Assembly (NCBI GenBank): GCA_045866215.1
Contig: AP035880.1
Location: forward strand, 1,922,001 to 1,986,000
Source of the DNA: Croceivirga sp009797885
GTDB lineage: Bacteria > Bacteroidota > Bacteroidia > Flavobacteriales > Flavobacteriaceae
Reading direction: 5' to 3'
Length of the DNA stretch: 64,000 nt
The notes under the pieces: model-generated
The model's input: the letters and a program-made list of their open reading frames with translations, nothing else
The model's database searches: none
Told to the model about the DNA's origin: nothing
Shown: piece after piece, positions 8,766 to 17,727 of the stretch
How the letters are laid out: every line of letters begins with the position of its first letter
Position numbering within the stretch: position 1 is the first letter of the stretch
Made by a program: the position numbers and the translations under genes

Positions 8766-10343
8766 ATGATCAAAAAACTCCTCTTACCGACCTTCCTTTT
8801 TTTAATCCTATTGGGGTGCGACTCGGAAAATGAAGATTCGCCAAACCAGGTTATAGAAGAATTGGATACAACCCCGCCCAGCATTACCTTTCAAGGTATT
8901 GGTGAGGAAGTAGAGCTGCGCAGCACCCTTCAAATCTCCGTTCAAGATGCTTCAAATCTTGTGAATACCGTGGTAAAGATCAACGATGAAGAGGTCATGA
9001 CCAGTTCCGAAAAACAGTTTACCTACACCTTAAATCCCTTTGATTTTCCAAATGGCGAGACCACCTTAACGATCACCGCTACCGATGAGGCTAATAACGA
9101 AAACGTGAAAACCCATGTGTTTGAACTGAAAAAGCTACTATTTCAAAATCTTGTAGGACGTTCAAGTGAATCCATAGATTTCTATGTGGCACTAAATTTG
9201 GAAAGTACTGGAGAGCTCATTGCCCATAAAAAGATGATTACCGATGATGACCGCATTTTCTATGCCCCTGATGGATTTGAGGAACAAGATATCATTGCAA
9301 CCGAATATTATATTGATAAAGGCGGGTTGGAAGATCTTTATCATTTAGCTATGTCAACCGGAGGTGTGAAACCTGGCACAATACGGCTAACGGACCAAGA
9401 AGTCCGAAACGAGCTTGGCCTGGAACCATCCAACAACACTAAGAACGACCAATTCGATGTAACGGTTGAAGGCCGTTCTTTTCCGTTGCTTTTTTCCGCA
9501 ATAGGTTCCAATTATGGTATGGGAAATCGATCTTCCTCGAGCTACAGTTCTTCTTATACCCTTACTTTAGACTATAATCAAGAACTCACTAACGATATTT
9601 TTTTGTATTATCTAAATCAATCAAACGAGAAAATATTTGAGGACTACCGTTACCTTTTTATTGAAGACTTCACGGATCGGACGTTAAGATTTGAGGAGCT
9701 TTCAACGGTGAGTGAAGATGATATTGTTACCGTAGGTTTACCTGAACTTGTGGAAAAATTTACTACTTGGCTCTTAGGGTATTCCAGTAATGAAAACTAT
9801 CGACAAGGAAACTTTAGGTTGCTGTTTTTCTATGGTAGGCTTACCCAAGAATCAGGCTTTTTGTTTCAATACCCCAATCTGAGCGAATATCCTGTTCTAG
9901 AGAGAGGTCTCGACCTTAACTTAACGGATGGCAGAATAGTTAGATATTTGACAAAAGATTTGACCGAGGTTACGATTCCGCCACTCTCTGTTCAAAAAGT
10001 AGAAAATAGTATCGCCACAAATGGAGAATACGATTTCTTGGAACTCGATTTGAAAATCACAGAATCCCTTCAGGGGAAAGATTTCATCTTTAAAAGAACC
10101 TATAAAAACAGGTATCGGGAATCAATCGAAAATCCTTTTGACAAGTTGGAAATTCCAACCGAGATTATTGAGTATTTGAACGCCCAGGGTTTAAGCAGAA
10201 ACTCCATAGACAATTCAGGTGAGATGATCTTATCACTAACCCGATACGAAAACCAGATCGATTATCCCAATGGCCCTTTCTTTACTCCTACAGGGAGAGA
10301 AGCGGGAGATAGGGTAAGCGTAAGCTTCCCATTGGAGCGGTAA
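8766..10343 (+). CDS. Large lipoprotein with N-terminal Ig-like domain
   Basis: A 525-residue lipoprotein: signal MIKKLLLPTFLFLILLGC with lipidated Cys18, an acidic linker, then an Ig/bacterial Ig-like fold at about 36-120 (TTPPSITFQGIGEEVELRST through TTLTITATDEANNENVKTHVFEL, the classic cadherin/Big ending). The remaining 400 residues have no recognised family; they are rich in Tyr, Asp and Asn with a Ser-rich stretch (NRSSSSYSSSYTLTL). Probably surface or periplasmic. Gene is isolated; codon use looks slightly more A/T-rich than the neighbours. Confidence 0.7.
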   Translation: MIKKLLLPTFLFLILLGCDSENEDSPNQVIEELDTTPPSITFQGIGEEVELRSTLQISVQDASNLVNTVVKINDEEVMTSSEKQFTYTLNPFDFPNGETTLTITATDEANNENVKTHVFELKKLLFQNLVGRSSESIDFYVALNLESTGELIAHKKMITDDDRIFYAPDGFEEQDIIATEYYIDKGGLEDLYHLAMSTGGVKPGTIRLTDQEVRNELGLEPSNNTKNDQFDVTVEGRSFPLLFSAIGSNYGMGNRSSSSYSSSYTLTLDYNQELTNDIFLYYLNQSNEKIFEDYRYLFIEDFTDRTLRFEELSTVSEDDIVTVGLPELVEKFTTWLLGYSSNENYRQGNFRLLFFYGRLTQESGFLFQYPNLSEYPVLERGLDLNLTDGRIVRYLTKDLTEVTIPPLSVQKVENSIATNGEYDFLELDLKITESLQGKDFIFKRTYKNRYRESIENPFDKLEIPTEIIEYLNAQGLSRNSIDNSGEMILSLTRYENQIDYPNGPFFTPTGREAGDRVSVSFPLER

Positions 10344-10475
10344 GATTCGTAAAATTCCGGTCAAAAGTTTTGCAAAATCACCCCCTATGGTTGACATGTT
10401 TGTAATTTCTGTTCGCAGTGTTTAAGAGTGGTCAAGAATAGTTAAAACTACATTTTTAGATACATCAAAAAACAC

Positions 10476-10483
10476 TATTTTTG
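10476..10483 (+). promoter_or_regulatory. -7 box for tRNA-Arg
   Basis: TATTTTTG fits TAnnTTTG and lies 10 nt before the first base of the tRNA, the spacing expected for a short-leader stable RNA promoter. Confidence 0.6.
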
Positions 10484-10493
10484 GCATCCCTTT

Positions 10494-10565
10494 GGCCCCG
10501 TAGTTCAATGGATAGAATAGAAGTTTCCTAAACTTTAGATGCAAGTTCGATTCTTGCCGGGGCTA
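10494..10565 (+). tRNA. tRNA-Arg (anticodon CCT)
   Basis: 72-nt cloverleaf without encoded CCA: acceptor GGCCCCG / CGGGGCT, D-arm GTTC-aatggata-GAAT, anticodon arm GAAGT-TTCCTAA-ACTTT with CCT in the loop, four-base variable loop AGAT, T-arm GCAAG-TTCGATT-CTTGC, discriminator A. Decodes AGG. Its last 17 bases are re-copied in the tandem repeat that follows. Confidence 0.95.
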
Positions 10566-10923
10566 CGAAGTAGGTTCGCAACAAATGCAGCGCATTTGAA
10601 AAGCGCAGCTTTTGAATCGAAGTTCACATTGAGCCAGGCCGAAATGATTCTTGCCGGGGCTACGAAGTAGGTTCGCAACAAATGCAGTGCATTTGAAAAG
10701 CGAAGCTTTTGAATCGAAGTTCACATTGAGCCAGGCCGAAATGATGCTTCCCGGGGCTACGAAGTAGGTTCGCAACAAATGCAGCGCATTTGAAAAGCGA
10801 AGCTTTTGAATCGAAGTTCACATTGAGCCAGGCCGAAATGATGCTTCCCGGGGCTACGAAGTAGGTTCGCAACAAATGCAGCGCATTTGAAAAGCGAAGC
10901 TTTTGAATCGAGCTTCACATTGA
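10549..10923 (+). repeat. 97-bp tandem repeat, four copies, seeded by the tRNA 3' end
   Basis: The array has a strict 97-bp period: the word TACGAAGTAGGTTCGCAACA starts at 10564, 10661, 10758 and 10855; the last copy is partial (ends near 10923). Each unit begins with the tRNA-Arg 3' end (GATTCTTGCCGGGGCTA in copies 1 and 2, GATGCTTCCCGGGGCTA in copies 3 and 4). Each also carries two back-to-back mini-hairpins, AAATGC-AGC-GCATTT and AAAAGC-GAA-GCTTTT (copy 1: 10583-10597 and 10599-10613), 6-bp stems with 3-nt loops. Open minus-strand frames across the array are by-products of the repeat, not genes. Confidence 0.9.
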
Positions 10924-10956
10924 AATTGAATTGCTTTACGCAAAAATCAATACGAT

Positions 10957-11475
10957 TTATAGTGTTTCGGTTTTTTCAATTTTATAAAACATGGTCGGCT
11001 TGTTGTCTTCCATCCGTTTTTCAACGAATGACATCCCCAATCTTTGTGCTACCCGTTGTGAGTCCAAATGAGGTTCATCGGTCGCTGCCAGCAGGTATTC
11101 AAAACCAAGCTCTTTAAAAGCATATCTTATTATTGATCGACTTGCCTCAGTGGCATACCCTTTTTTGGTAAAGGGTTCTAGCAACGCATAGATCAGTTGT
11201 GGCTGCGGTTCATCAAAGAAGTACCATAACCCAACATAACCAATGATTTTCTCCCTGTTTTTTAAACGTATTTTCCAAAGACCATATTGATTTTCTTCAA
11301 AATGTCTTGTGTTTTGTTCCATAATATCATCGGCTGTCATGGCATCAATACCCTTATCATCCCAAAGGAATTTCCTTACATAGGGGTCATTGTTCAAGAG
11401 TAGGAACTCTTCGCTGTCTTCCAATAAAAAAGGGACTAGCTGGAGCCGTTTGGTATCAAACTTAAAATCTTCCAT
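10957..11475 (-). CDS. GNAT family N-acetyltransferase (RimJ/RimL-like)
   Basis: A 172-residue acetyl-CoA dependent acyltransferase. The start FDTKRLQLVPFLLEDSEEF is typical of the Acetyltransf_3/RimJ group, IIGYVGLWYFF forms strand 4, and the acetyl-CoA site is seen in LLEPFTKKGYATEASRSIIRYA (Q/R-x-x-G-x-A variant KKGYAT), followed by ATDEPHLDSQRVAQRLGMSF, the conserved asparagine/aspartate plus Gly-Met-x-Phe motif. Substrate unknown. It lies between the repeat array and the LytTR operon. Confidence 0.85.
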   Translation of the reverse strand: MEDFKFDTKRLQLVPFLLEDSEEFLLLNNDPYVRKFLWDDKGIDAMTADDIMEQNTRHFEENQYGLWKIRLKNREKIIGYVGLWYFFDEPQPQLIYALLEPFTKKGYATEASRSIIRYAFKELGFEYLLAATDEPHLDSQRVAQRLGMSFVEKRMEDNKPTMFYKIEKTETL

Positions 11476-11524
11476 TTTTTGACTGCTTTATAGCCTTTAT
11501 CCGTTTTGTATCCGAGGATTGACA

Positions 11525-12274
11525 TTATTTGTCGAGCCAATTTTTAAACGCTATCGACCTTACTCGACTAATAACCAATTCCCCATTAAAAGTTGGTTTT
11601 AAATTAACTTTTAAACGACTATTGAAATAGCGATGAACGGACTCAATGGATTCAATATTGACGATACAATTTCTTGTTATGCGAAAAAAGACATCTTGAT
11701 TTATTTCCTGTTCCAGATCAGATAGGCTATGGTCAATTATTTTACGCTTTCCATTTTTGAGAACCGCAAAAGTTGCGGTCTCTTCCGATAAAAAATAGGC
11801 AACTTCATTGATGTTGATAAAACTAATTCTATCACCTATTTGTACGGAAATGCGTTGCCTATAACTGTTCTTTTGGTAATAGGAAACCAATTCCCGTAAA
11901 TCAACGTTGAGCTTTTCCTGGGTGAACAAATTTTTATATTTATCCATGGCATTTTTCAACTTGATCCTGGAAATAGGTTTCAACAAATATCCAATTGAAT
12001 TTTCCTGAAATGCCTGAATGGCATATTTGTCATAGGCCGTGGTGAAAATAATTGGAGCTTCAATGGAAACATGCTTAAAAATCTCAAATGATAAGCCGTC
12101 CGACAATTGAACATCCATAAATATTAAATCAACTTTGTTTTTCTTTAACCATTCAATTGATGCTTTTACGGAAGCCGTTTCGCCAATTACGGAGATATCT
12201 GGGAAATATTTGTTCAACTCCGTTTTTAAATGATTCCTTGAAAGTCTTTCATCCTCTATTATCAATACTTTCAT
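11525..12274 (-). CDS. LytTR-family response regulator
   Basis: A 249-residue regulator with a receiver domain (1-120: acidic pair E7/D8, phosphoacceptor D54 in LIFMDVQLSDG, T79, K99 in YLLKPIS) and a C-terminal LytTR DNA-binding domain (about 145-249; RISVQIGDRISFININEVAYFLSE, FFRITRNCIVNIESIESVHR). LytTR proteins bind direct repeats upstream of target genes. Its ATG overlaps the TGA of the kinase gene by 4 bp (12271-12274), so kinase and regulator are a coupled pair. Confidence 0.9.
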   Translation of the reverse strand: MKVLIIEDERLSRNHLKTELNKYFPDISVIGETASVKASIEWLKKNKVDLIFMDVQLSDGLSFEIFKHVSIEAPIIFTTAYDKYAIQAFQENSIGYLLKPISRIKLKNAMDKYKNLFTQEKLNVDLRELVSYYQKNSYRQRISVQIGDRISFININEVAYFLSEETATFAVLKNGKRKIIDHSLSDLEQEINQDVFFRITRNCIVNIESIESVHRYFNSRLKVNLKPTFNGELVISRVRSIAFKNWLDK

Positions 12275-13311
12275 AGCAGGGGAATTTTTACGGTAAATCT
12301 GTCATTTTCATTAGTGACCATAATCTCCGAACCATTTACAACCCTATATCTCTTTCTGATCATAGTCAACCCTATTTTATTTCCTTTGGAGATAACAATT
12401 TTTTTGTTCAGCTTGTTGCTCACAATAAGCTCATTTCCCATTGATTTTATATCAACCTCCAAGGGGCAATTTTCATCAACTATATTGTGCTTGACCGCAT
12501 TTTCAATCAACAATTGAAGCGTCATTGGAATTATTTTTTTACTCTGCGCCCCATCATTGATATTAAAATGAACTTGCAGTCCTTCATCATATCTAAATCT
12601 TAGTATTTCAATAAAACTTTTTATGAATTCAAGCTCTTCTTTCAATGGAACCAGGTCTTTTTGATCCTGAAAAAGCACATAGCGATAAATCTCCGAAAGA
12701 TTCTGAATGAACAATTGCGCATTATCCTGATTTGATTTGACCAAGGCCGATAGAATGCTCAAGCTATTGAATAAAAAATGAGGATTAATCTGGTTCTTAA
12801 GCTGTATGTACTTTAAGCTAAGATTCTCCTGATTGAGTCGCTCATTCTCAATTTCCTTTTCGTTGCTTACCCTTATTTGAAAATGTGTCTCAAGAATCGT
12901 AAGGGTGAATACACCAATGAGCAATGCCATCACAAAAGTGTCCCCAAAGATGTTTATATGCTCCTTTAGCTCAAACTCATTGATGTTTTGCGTAAGCTCT
13001 ATCAATACCCCAGTTGCAAAGACCAGTATGGCCGTAATGAAAAATATTGAAACGATTTCCAATAATAGCCTTAGGTAAAACTTTGCGGAAAAGAGGCGGT
13101 TAAACAACCTTACAACTATGAAAATAAGAAAGATGTTGACCAGCAGTACAGGTAAATTAAAGAAGAACTCCTGCACCAGTTTTGGAAAAAAACTTGTTTC
13201 ATCCTCCACCAGTAAAAACCGAAAATATAACAACAGTAGAAAGTAGAGCGCAACCCCTATAATCGAGGTCACCCATATCATTGTTTTATTCGATTTCATG
13301 AAGTTCTTCAT
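12271..13311 (-). CDS. LytS/YehU-type sensor histidine kinase
   Basis: A 346-residue membrane kinase. Four hydrophobic segments in residues 10-145 (about 10-34, 50-70, 84-106, 124-141) form an integral membrane sensor without an obvious extracellular domain; a coiled region (145-170) leads to the His_kinase motif LKNQINPHFLFNSLS with phosphoacceptor H178. The ATPase part is short but has LLIENAVKHNI (N box) and GLTMIRKRY near the end. It pairs with the LytTR regulator downstream and follows the surface-repeat protein by 23 bp. Confidence 0.9.
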   Translation of the reverse strand: MKNFMKSNKTMIWVTSIIGVALYFLLLLYFRFLLVEDETSFFPKLVQEFFFNLPVLLVNIFLIFIVVRLFNRLFSAKFYLRLLLEIVSIFFITAILVFATGVLIELTQNINEFELKEHINIFGDTFVMALLIGVFTLTILETHFQIRVSNEKEIENERLNQENLSLKYIQLKNQINPHFLFNSLSILSALVKSNQDNAQLFIQNLSEIYRYVLFQDQKDLVPLKEELEFIKSFIEILRFRYDEGLQVHFNINDGAQSKKIIPMTLQLLIENAVKHNIVDENCPLEVDIKSMGNELIVSNKLNKKIVISKGNKIGLTMIRKRYRVVNGSEIMVTNENDRFTVKIPLL

Positions 13312-13334
13312 TTAACTGTACGGCATATTCAAAA

Positions 13335-14309
13335 TTAAAGTTCCAGCGCAACACCAAGATTAAAACCGATCCACGCGCTTAACAATCTATCGTCGTTAAT
13401 ATCTTCGAAAATGGTATACGGTATGTTTAAAGTTCCGAATTTTCCATCAACTTCTTGATCCGTGATATAGGTATTAAAGGATGGTCCGGCAACTATTTTA
13501 AATTTATCGTTTAGGGAATACTGAAAGTTAAAATCAAGTTTGCCCAAAATATTCAAACCATCCCAGGTACCATTGTAAAGAATGTTATTGCCGCTCAACT
13601 CCAAGGAAATTCCGTGCCTTTTGGCAAACGAAAACAATGATCCGAAGCCCAAACCGACGCTATAAACATTTTCCCCCTGAAATCGGGAATAGCCAGTTTT
13701 GATCATGGTATAGAATTCCCTTACGCCAAATTTGAAACTTGTATTTGCAAACAGCGTTTCTCCACCGGACACTTCTAAGGCATAGTACCCATTTTTTGCA
13801 ATATTGATCAATCCAATTGGTGTTCCACTGGAAATTGAATCCGAAACATTGATCAGTCCAAACTGTACGCCATTGAGTCTTTTGGCATAATTAAAAAGTC
13901 CAAGTTGTAGCCCTTTATACTCCCCTTTAACAATATTGGTCAATCCCATCTGAAATCCTTTGGAGTTTTGATTCGCTATATTGGCAATCCCCGAAATCTG
14001 AATTCCCTGGGTGCTTCCCGTATTTATATTGGCCAATCCTCCAAATTGAAATCCCCTTACATTTCCTTTGTTGTAATTAACCAAGCCCCCAAATTCAAAT
14101 CCATTCACCCCACCATTAAGTCCCATTAGCACATTAAACGAGACATTATTGGTATAGTCTGCGGAATTTACTCCGTTGGTGCCCAATGGATAAATAAATG
14201 TGATTTGTGATTTTTTACTTTCTGCGTTTTCCTGAGCATTAGTTAAAACACTCCATCCCGATAATAGAATAACTATTATCATCCCTTTTAATTTCTTATG
14301 TAATCCCAT
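13335..14309 (-). CDS. Secreted surface-repeat protein (LA_2272-like)
   Basis: A 324-residue exported protein with signal peptide (cleaved near residue 25, TNAQ). Residues 60-175 consist of about eight short repeats with the pattern G-x-Q/F-x-G-L-x-N-x-x (GFEFGGLVNYNKGNVRGFQF, GIQISGIANI, GLQLGLFNYA, GVQFGLINVS), each predicted to be a beta-hairpin rung; this fits the LA_2272 surface repeat family. The C-terminal half (180-324) looks like an outer-membrane beta-barrel with alternating aromatic strands. It is the first gene of the operon with the LytS/LytTR pair, so it could be the sensed or regulated surface component. Confidence 0.75.
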   Translation of the reverse strand: MGLHKKLKGMIIVILLSGWSVLTNAQENAESKKSQITFIYPLGTNGVNSADYTNNVSFNVLMGLNGGVNGFEFGGLVNYNKGNVRGFQFGGLANINTGSTQGIQISGIANIANQNSKGFQMGLTNIVKGEYKGLQLGLFNYAKRLNGVQFGLINVSDSISSGTPIGLINIAKNGYYALEVSGGETLFANTSFKFGVREFYTMIKTGYSRFQGENVYSVGLGFGSLFSFAKRHGISLELSGNNILYNGTWDGLNILGKLDFNFQYSLNDKFKIVAGPSFNTYITDQEVDGKFGTLNIPYTIFEDINDDRLLSAWIGFNLGVALEL

Positions 14310-14785
14310 TTTGTTTTACGTTTTAATAATTTTCACGACAAAAGTCATGAGATCGGTGACGATTAAAAATCACTATATAATGAACATAAGAATCGGGGCC
14401 ATGAAGTTTAAGATTCTATGAATGAATGGTAAAAAGCTACGTGTTTTATTCCCTATAACCTTGTTTTCCAGGGGTTTTAAGAATTAATGGATTTGCATCC
14501 TTTTCATAGGATATGATTAATTAAAAGATTACTTAGTGTTTATATTTTTGTCCTGCTGGCAGGACGGGAAATGTAACGTCAAAGGGTAACATGCTAAAGC
14601 AATGTTATCTTTTTTAGCTGATTTAATTTGATGGTCTTTGTTGTTTTAAGAGCATCATGGCAACAACTACTGGAACGGAAAGAATAGTTGGGCATATGGC
14701 AAATGCGTCTTATTTCGATCTTACGATTTGGCTTTCCCAGTAGGAGATTCAAAGATTCACAGGACATCCCCTTTCATACGATCTT
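14310..14785. other. 476-bp gap: palindrome and hairpin, no gene seen
   Basis: No convincing coding frame. It contains a perfect inverted repeat GTCCTGC-TG-GCAGGAC at 14550-14565 and a weaker hairpin TAACATGC / GCAATGTTA at 14587-14608 followed by a T run, which may terminate minus-strand transcription from the Fur gene or plus-strand read-through. Confidence 0.4.
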
Positions 14786-15238
14786 TTATGTTGCTGTGGA
14801 CCTCTCATTGCGAACGCCATAAAAATATAGGGAATGCTTGTCAACTTTAATATTGAACGTCTCCTCTATGGTTTTTTTAATGGATTCCACCCGTGGGTCG
14901 CAAAACTCAACCACCTCGCCGGTATCCGTTAAAATGATGTGATCGTGTTTACTGCTAAAAAAGGACTTTTCATACAGTGCCACTTTATCCACAAACTGAT
15001 GTTTTCGAACCAAGTTACATTCCAGCAATAGCTCTATCGTGTTGTACAGCGTCGCACGGCTGACCCTAAAACCTTTCTCTTTCATTTGAACATAGAGGGT
15101 ATCAATATCCAAATGTTCCTCGGAGTCGTAAAGCTCTTTTAGAATAGCGTATCGCTCCGGTGTTTTTCGATGTCCCTTTTCTTCTAGAAAAGAGGTAAAT
15201 ACCCCCTTGATAATATTGAAACTACTTTCACATGCCAT
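14786..15238 (-). CDS. Fur-family transcriptional regulator lacking the CxxC zinc motif
   Basis: A 150-residue Fur/PerR-type repressor: winged helix (residues 10-85, RKTPERYAILKELYDS, VSRATLYNTIELLLE as recognition helix) and dimerisation domain with the metal-binding SSKHDHIILTDTGEVVEF (H98, D99, H100). Where Fur/PerR paralogues usually carry a structural zinc C-x-x-C, this one has L103 and T106, although a Cys follows at 113 (EFCDPR). It is divergently transcribed from the PepSY/TonB uptake genes with 145 bp between starts that hold a Fur-box-like palindrome, so it may regulate itself and that operon. Confidence 0.85.
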   Translation of the reverse strand: MACESSFNIIKGVFTSFLEEKGHRKTPERYAILKELYDSEEHLDIDTLYVQMKEKGFRVSRATLYNTIELLLECNLVRKHQFVDKVALYEKSFFSSKHDHIILTDTGEVVEFCDPRVESIKKTIEETFNIKVDKHSLYFYGVRNERSTAT

Positions 15239-15323
15239 AACTGTACTCTTTTAAATGATCCCAAAATCAAACTTTTGGCTAAGGAAACCCTCACCAAAAA
15301 TAGTTACGATATAATAATAATCT

Positions 15324-15346
15324 TTATTTAGAATTATTAAAAATAA
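15324..15346. promoter_or_regulatory. Fur-box-like operator upstream of the uptake operon
   Basis: A 23-bp quasi-palindrome, 9 of 11 base pairs symmetrical, beginning TTATTTAGAA and ending TAAAAATAA. It stands 4 nt before a -7 box TATGTTTG (15351-15358) of the plus-strand operon, a position that would block RNA polymerase. The same half site, inverted (TTCTAAATAA), recurs at 17739-17748 before the TonB receptor. Confidence 0.55.
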
Positions 15347-15383
15347 TATTTATGTTTGTTTTCTTAAAATCCAGTTAAAGGAA

Positions 15384-15701
15384 ATGGGCATAATTTTAGT
15401 TTTTTTGGGATGTTCTTTGCTCTACGCCAAATCCAAGCATTTTCCCGATTACTTTGCCAACTTCAAAAGAAGGGCAAGGGAAAACCCAAAATCCTTACGA
15501 TTGATTTCCTATGGCATGTTCTTACTTTCCATGGTGGTTCTTTGCCTGCAAAATGGAGTGGCCACCGGGTTGGTCATTTTTTTGATTACCCTAATGTTCG
15601 GGCTAAGCCTAACCATTATGTTTTTGCCCCTGAACAAGAAATACGCCTACCTAATGGTGGGTCTAAGCCTATTGTCCATCATTGTTGAAAACTCGCTATA
15701 A
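15384..15701 (+). CDS. Small membrane protein (DUF3325-like)
   Basis: A 105-residue protein with four hydrophobic segments (about 2-14, 40-57, 60-80, 88-103) and a basic cytosolic loop (FKRRARENPKS). Size, topology and the neighbourhood (small membrane protein, second small membrane protein, PepSY protein, TonB receptor) fit DUF3325, a family found in siderophore uptake clusters; the residue-level match is only approximate. First gene of the operon; its stop is immediately followed by the next ATG (15702). Confidence 0.6.
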   Translation: MGIILVFLGCSLLYAKSKHFPDYFANFKRRARENPKSLRLISYGMFLLSMVVLCLQNGVATGLVIFLITLMFGLSLTIMFLPLNKKYAYLMVGLSLLSIIVENSL

Positions 15702-15983
15702 ATGCCTGCCAATGCAAAATACCTCTCTTCCGGAGGCCAACGATTTTTAAAGACCACTGCTGGTATTTTAGGTGGGTTCATCGTCACGATTCTTTTTCAC
15801 AATGCCATAGGAACCCTATTGGAATCAAAGGGAGGACTTATCATTACAACAGGTTACACTTCCTTTATTTTATGGGCAGCCTTAATGGTCGTTGCCTTTA
15901 TGGTCAAAAATGGCTGGAAGATATGGGGTATCTATCTCTTGATCATCGTTCTGCTTGGAGCGGTCATCTTTCTAAATAAATAG
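15702..15983 (+). CDS. Small membrane protein (DUF3649-like)
   Basis: A 93-residue protein with three hydrophobic segments (about 18-34, 46-66, 72-90), a Gly-Gly in the first helix (AGILGGFIVTIL) and a GYTSFILWAALM second helix, the pattern of DUF3649 proteins that accompany DUF3325 and PepSY proteins in iron-siderophore loci. Starts directly after the stop of the previous gene. Function in uptake is inferred from context only. Confidence 0.55.
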   Translation: MPANAKYLSSGGQRFLKTTAGILGGFIVTILFHNAIGTLLESKGGLIITTGYTSFILWAALMVVAFMVKNGWKIWGIYLLIIVLLGAVIFLNK

Positions 15984-16010
15984 CAATGAAAAAAGCGTAA
16001 ATCCAGCATC

Positions 16011-17681
16011 ATGAAACTGAAAGCCCTAAAACCCCGACTGCACAATGTGATGTTCCACACCCATACGGTTTCAGGGATTGTGATAAGTTTTGCCCTTTTT
16101 GTTTGTTTTTATGCCGGTGCCGTGGCCCTATTTATGGATGAACTCTATCAATGGGAAAATCCCGAGGCCCGCATTGAACCCGTGGACCCCGCAACAGTAG
16201 ACTATGACAAGGCTTATGAGGCCATAAAGGGTGACATCCAGAATTTTGACCCTGGTGCCACATTTGGAATGGTCCCTCCGAACAAAAAAAATCCATTGAT
16301 TGAATTCTACGGAGGAACAAAGGACTCCGAAGGAAAAACAGAACGTTTCCATTCTGCCATAAATCCAGTTACCTATAAAGTCCTTTCTGATGGGACGGAA
16401 GAGAAAACACATATGGCACGCACCATTTATGAGCTGCATTATTTCCATCAAATTCCCATAGTGGGGATATACCTTTCGGGTTTGGTGGCCTTCTTTTTTC
16501 TTTTCGCCATCTTTACGGGCCTCTTGACCCATTGGAAAAACATAGTCAATAAATTCTATGCCTTCACCACTAAGGGCAAATGGAAACAGATTTGGACCAA
16601 TGGACATATATCATTGGGCTTCATTACACTACCCTTTCAAATTATCTATGCGGTAACAGGTGCGCTGTTGGGGCTTTCCATTCTTCTATTGGCCCCAAGT
16701 GCTTTCTTAATGTTTAATGGTGATACCTCCGAAGTTATAAACGCCGTTAGGCCCGGTGCAGGAATCTCCTATGATGAAAATGCCCTGACCATTGAAAATG
16801 GCATTGGTTTTAATGAGATTTACCATAAGGTGGATGCCGCATACCCGGAAACGGAGGTCACCTATCTCTACACCAATAATTTTGGTAAGGAGGACGGCAC
16901 CATAGGTGTTCGGATAGATGATTTTAAAGGAATTGGCGGGGATGGTATTTTTATTTACGGACATAAGGACGGTAAATTGCTTGATGCAACCGAACCTGAA
17001 ACCAGGCCGTACTCCAAGGGCACTTTGGCAGTGCTTATAAAACTGCACTATGCCACTTTTGGCGGAATTTTCCTCAAAATCATTTACTTTATCCTGGCCA
17101 TGATTACCTGTTACATTATTATTAGCGGGGTAATGATTTGGCGCACCGCAAGGGATAAACCATCTTATACCTCTAAACAACGAAGGTTCCATCATCGCGT
17201 GACCAAGGTGTATTTGGCCATTTGCCTTTCCATGTTTCCTGCATTGGGACTTATTTTCATTGCCAATAAGCTCGTACCCATGGAAATGCCAGGACGGGTA
17301 TTCTATGTCAATTCCACTTTCTTTTTAGGATGGCTGGTACTCACCATAATTGGGCTGTTCTGGAATGACTATCGAAAACTCAATAGAAACTATATCCTTC
17401 TCGGAAGTATTTTGGGCCTATTGATTCCTATTGCAAATGGAGTGGTCACCGGAGACTGGATTTGGAATACCCTCTTGAATGGACAATTCTATGTTTTCAG
17501 CGTAGATGCCACCTGGTTGATCATCGGTATCATCGGAGTGTTGGTCTGCCAGTTTTATTTAAAGGGAAGGTCCTCTGAAAATACCAAAAACAAGGAAGAA
17601 CAACAGGCGCATAAAACAGAAGAAGTAATATCCCGGGAAAAGCCCACCCCCATGCTACAGAGCTCTACAAAACCGGAATAG
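16011..17681 (+). CDS. PepSY-associated membrane protein (iron uptake type)
   Basis: A 556-residue inner-membrane protein: first helix HTHTVSGIVISFALFVCFYAG (residues about 17-40) with the family's conserved His-Thr/Gly start, a periplasmic PepSY-like region, then LHYFHQIPIVGIYLSGLVAFFFLF, THWKNIV, WTNGHISLGFITLPFQIIYAVTGA and further helices to about 515, ending in a charged cytosolic tail. Conserved histidines in the helices suggest heme-binding, as in the PepSY_TM ferric-siderophore reductase families (FoxB/PiuB-like). Probably reduces or releases iron from a siderophore delivered by the downstream TonB receptor. Confidence 0.8.
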   Translation: MKLKALKPRLHNVMFHTHTVSGIVISFALFVCFYAGAVALFMDELYQWENPEARIEPVDPATVDYDKAYEAIKGDIQNFDPGATFGMVPPNKKNPLIEFYGGTKDSEGKTERFHSAINPVTYKVLSDGTEEKTHMARTIYELHYFHQIPIVGIYLSGLVAFFFLFAIFTGLLTHWKNIVNKFYAFTTKGKWKQIWTNGHISLGFITLPFQIIYAVTGALLGLSILLLAPSAFLMFNGDTSEVINAVRPGAGISYDENALTIENGIGFNEIYHKVDAAYPETEVTYLYTNNFGKEDGTIGVRIDDFKGIGGDGIFIYGHKDGKLLDATEPETRPYSKGTLAVLIKLHYATFGGIFLKIIYFILAMITCYIIISGVMIWRTARDKPSYTSKQRRFHHRVTKVYLAICLSMFPALGLIFIANKLVPMEMPGRVFYVNSTFFLGWLVLTIIGLFWNDYRKLNRNYILLGSILGLLIPIANGVVTGDWIWNTLLNGQFYVFSVDATWLIIGIIGVLVCQFYLKGRSSENTKNKEEQQAHKTEEVISREKPTPMLQSSTKPE

Positions 17682-17727
17682 AAGTATTTAGCTGATCATT
17701 GAATATATAGGTGTTAGTTTCAAAGTT

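Noticed and set aside
10563..10875. Two 71-codon minus-strand frames across the 97-bp repeats
   Set aside because: They copy the repeat itself; the 97-bp period is not divisible by 3, and each overlaps the tRNA or its copies.
10549..10923. CRISPR array
   Set aside because: Units are directly adjacent 97-bp copies without variable spacers and no cas gene is present.
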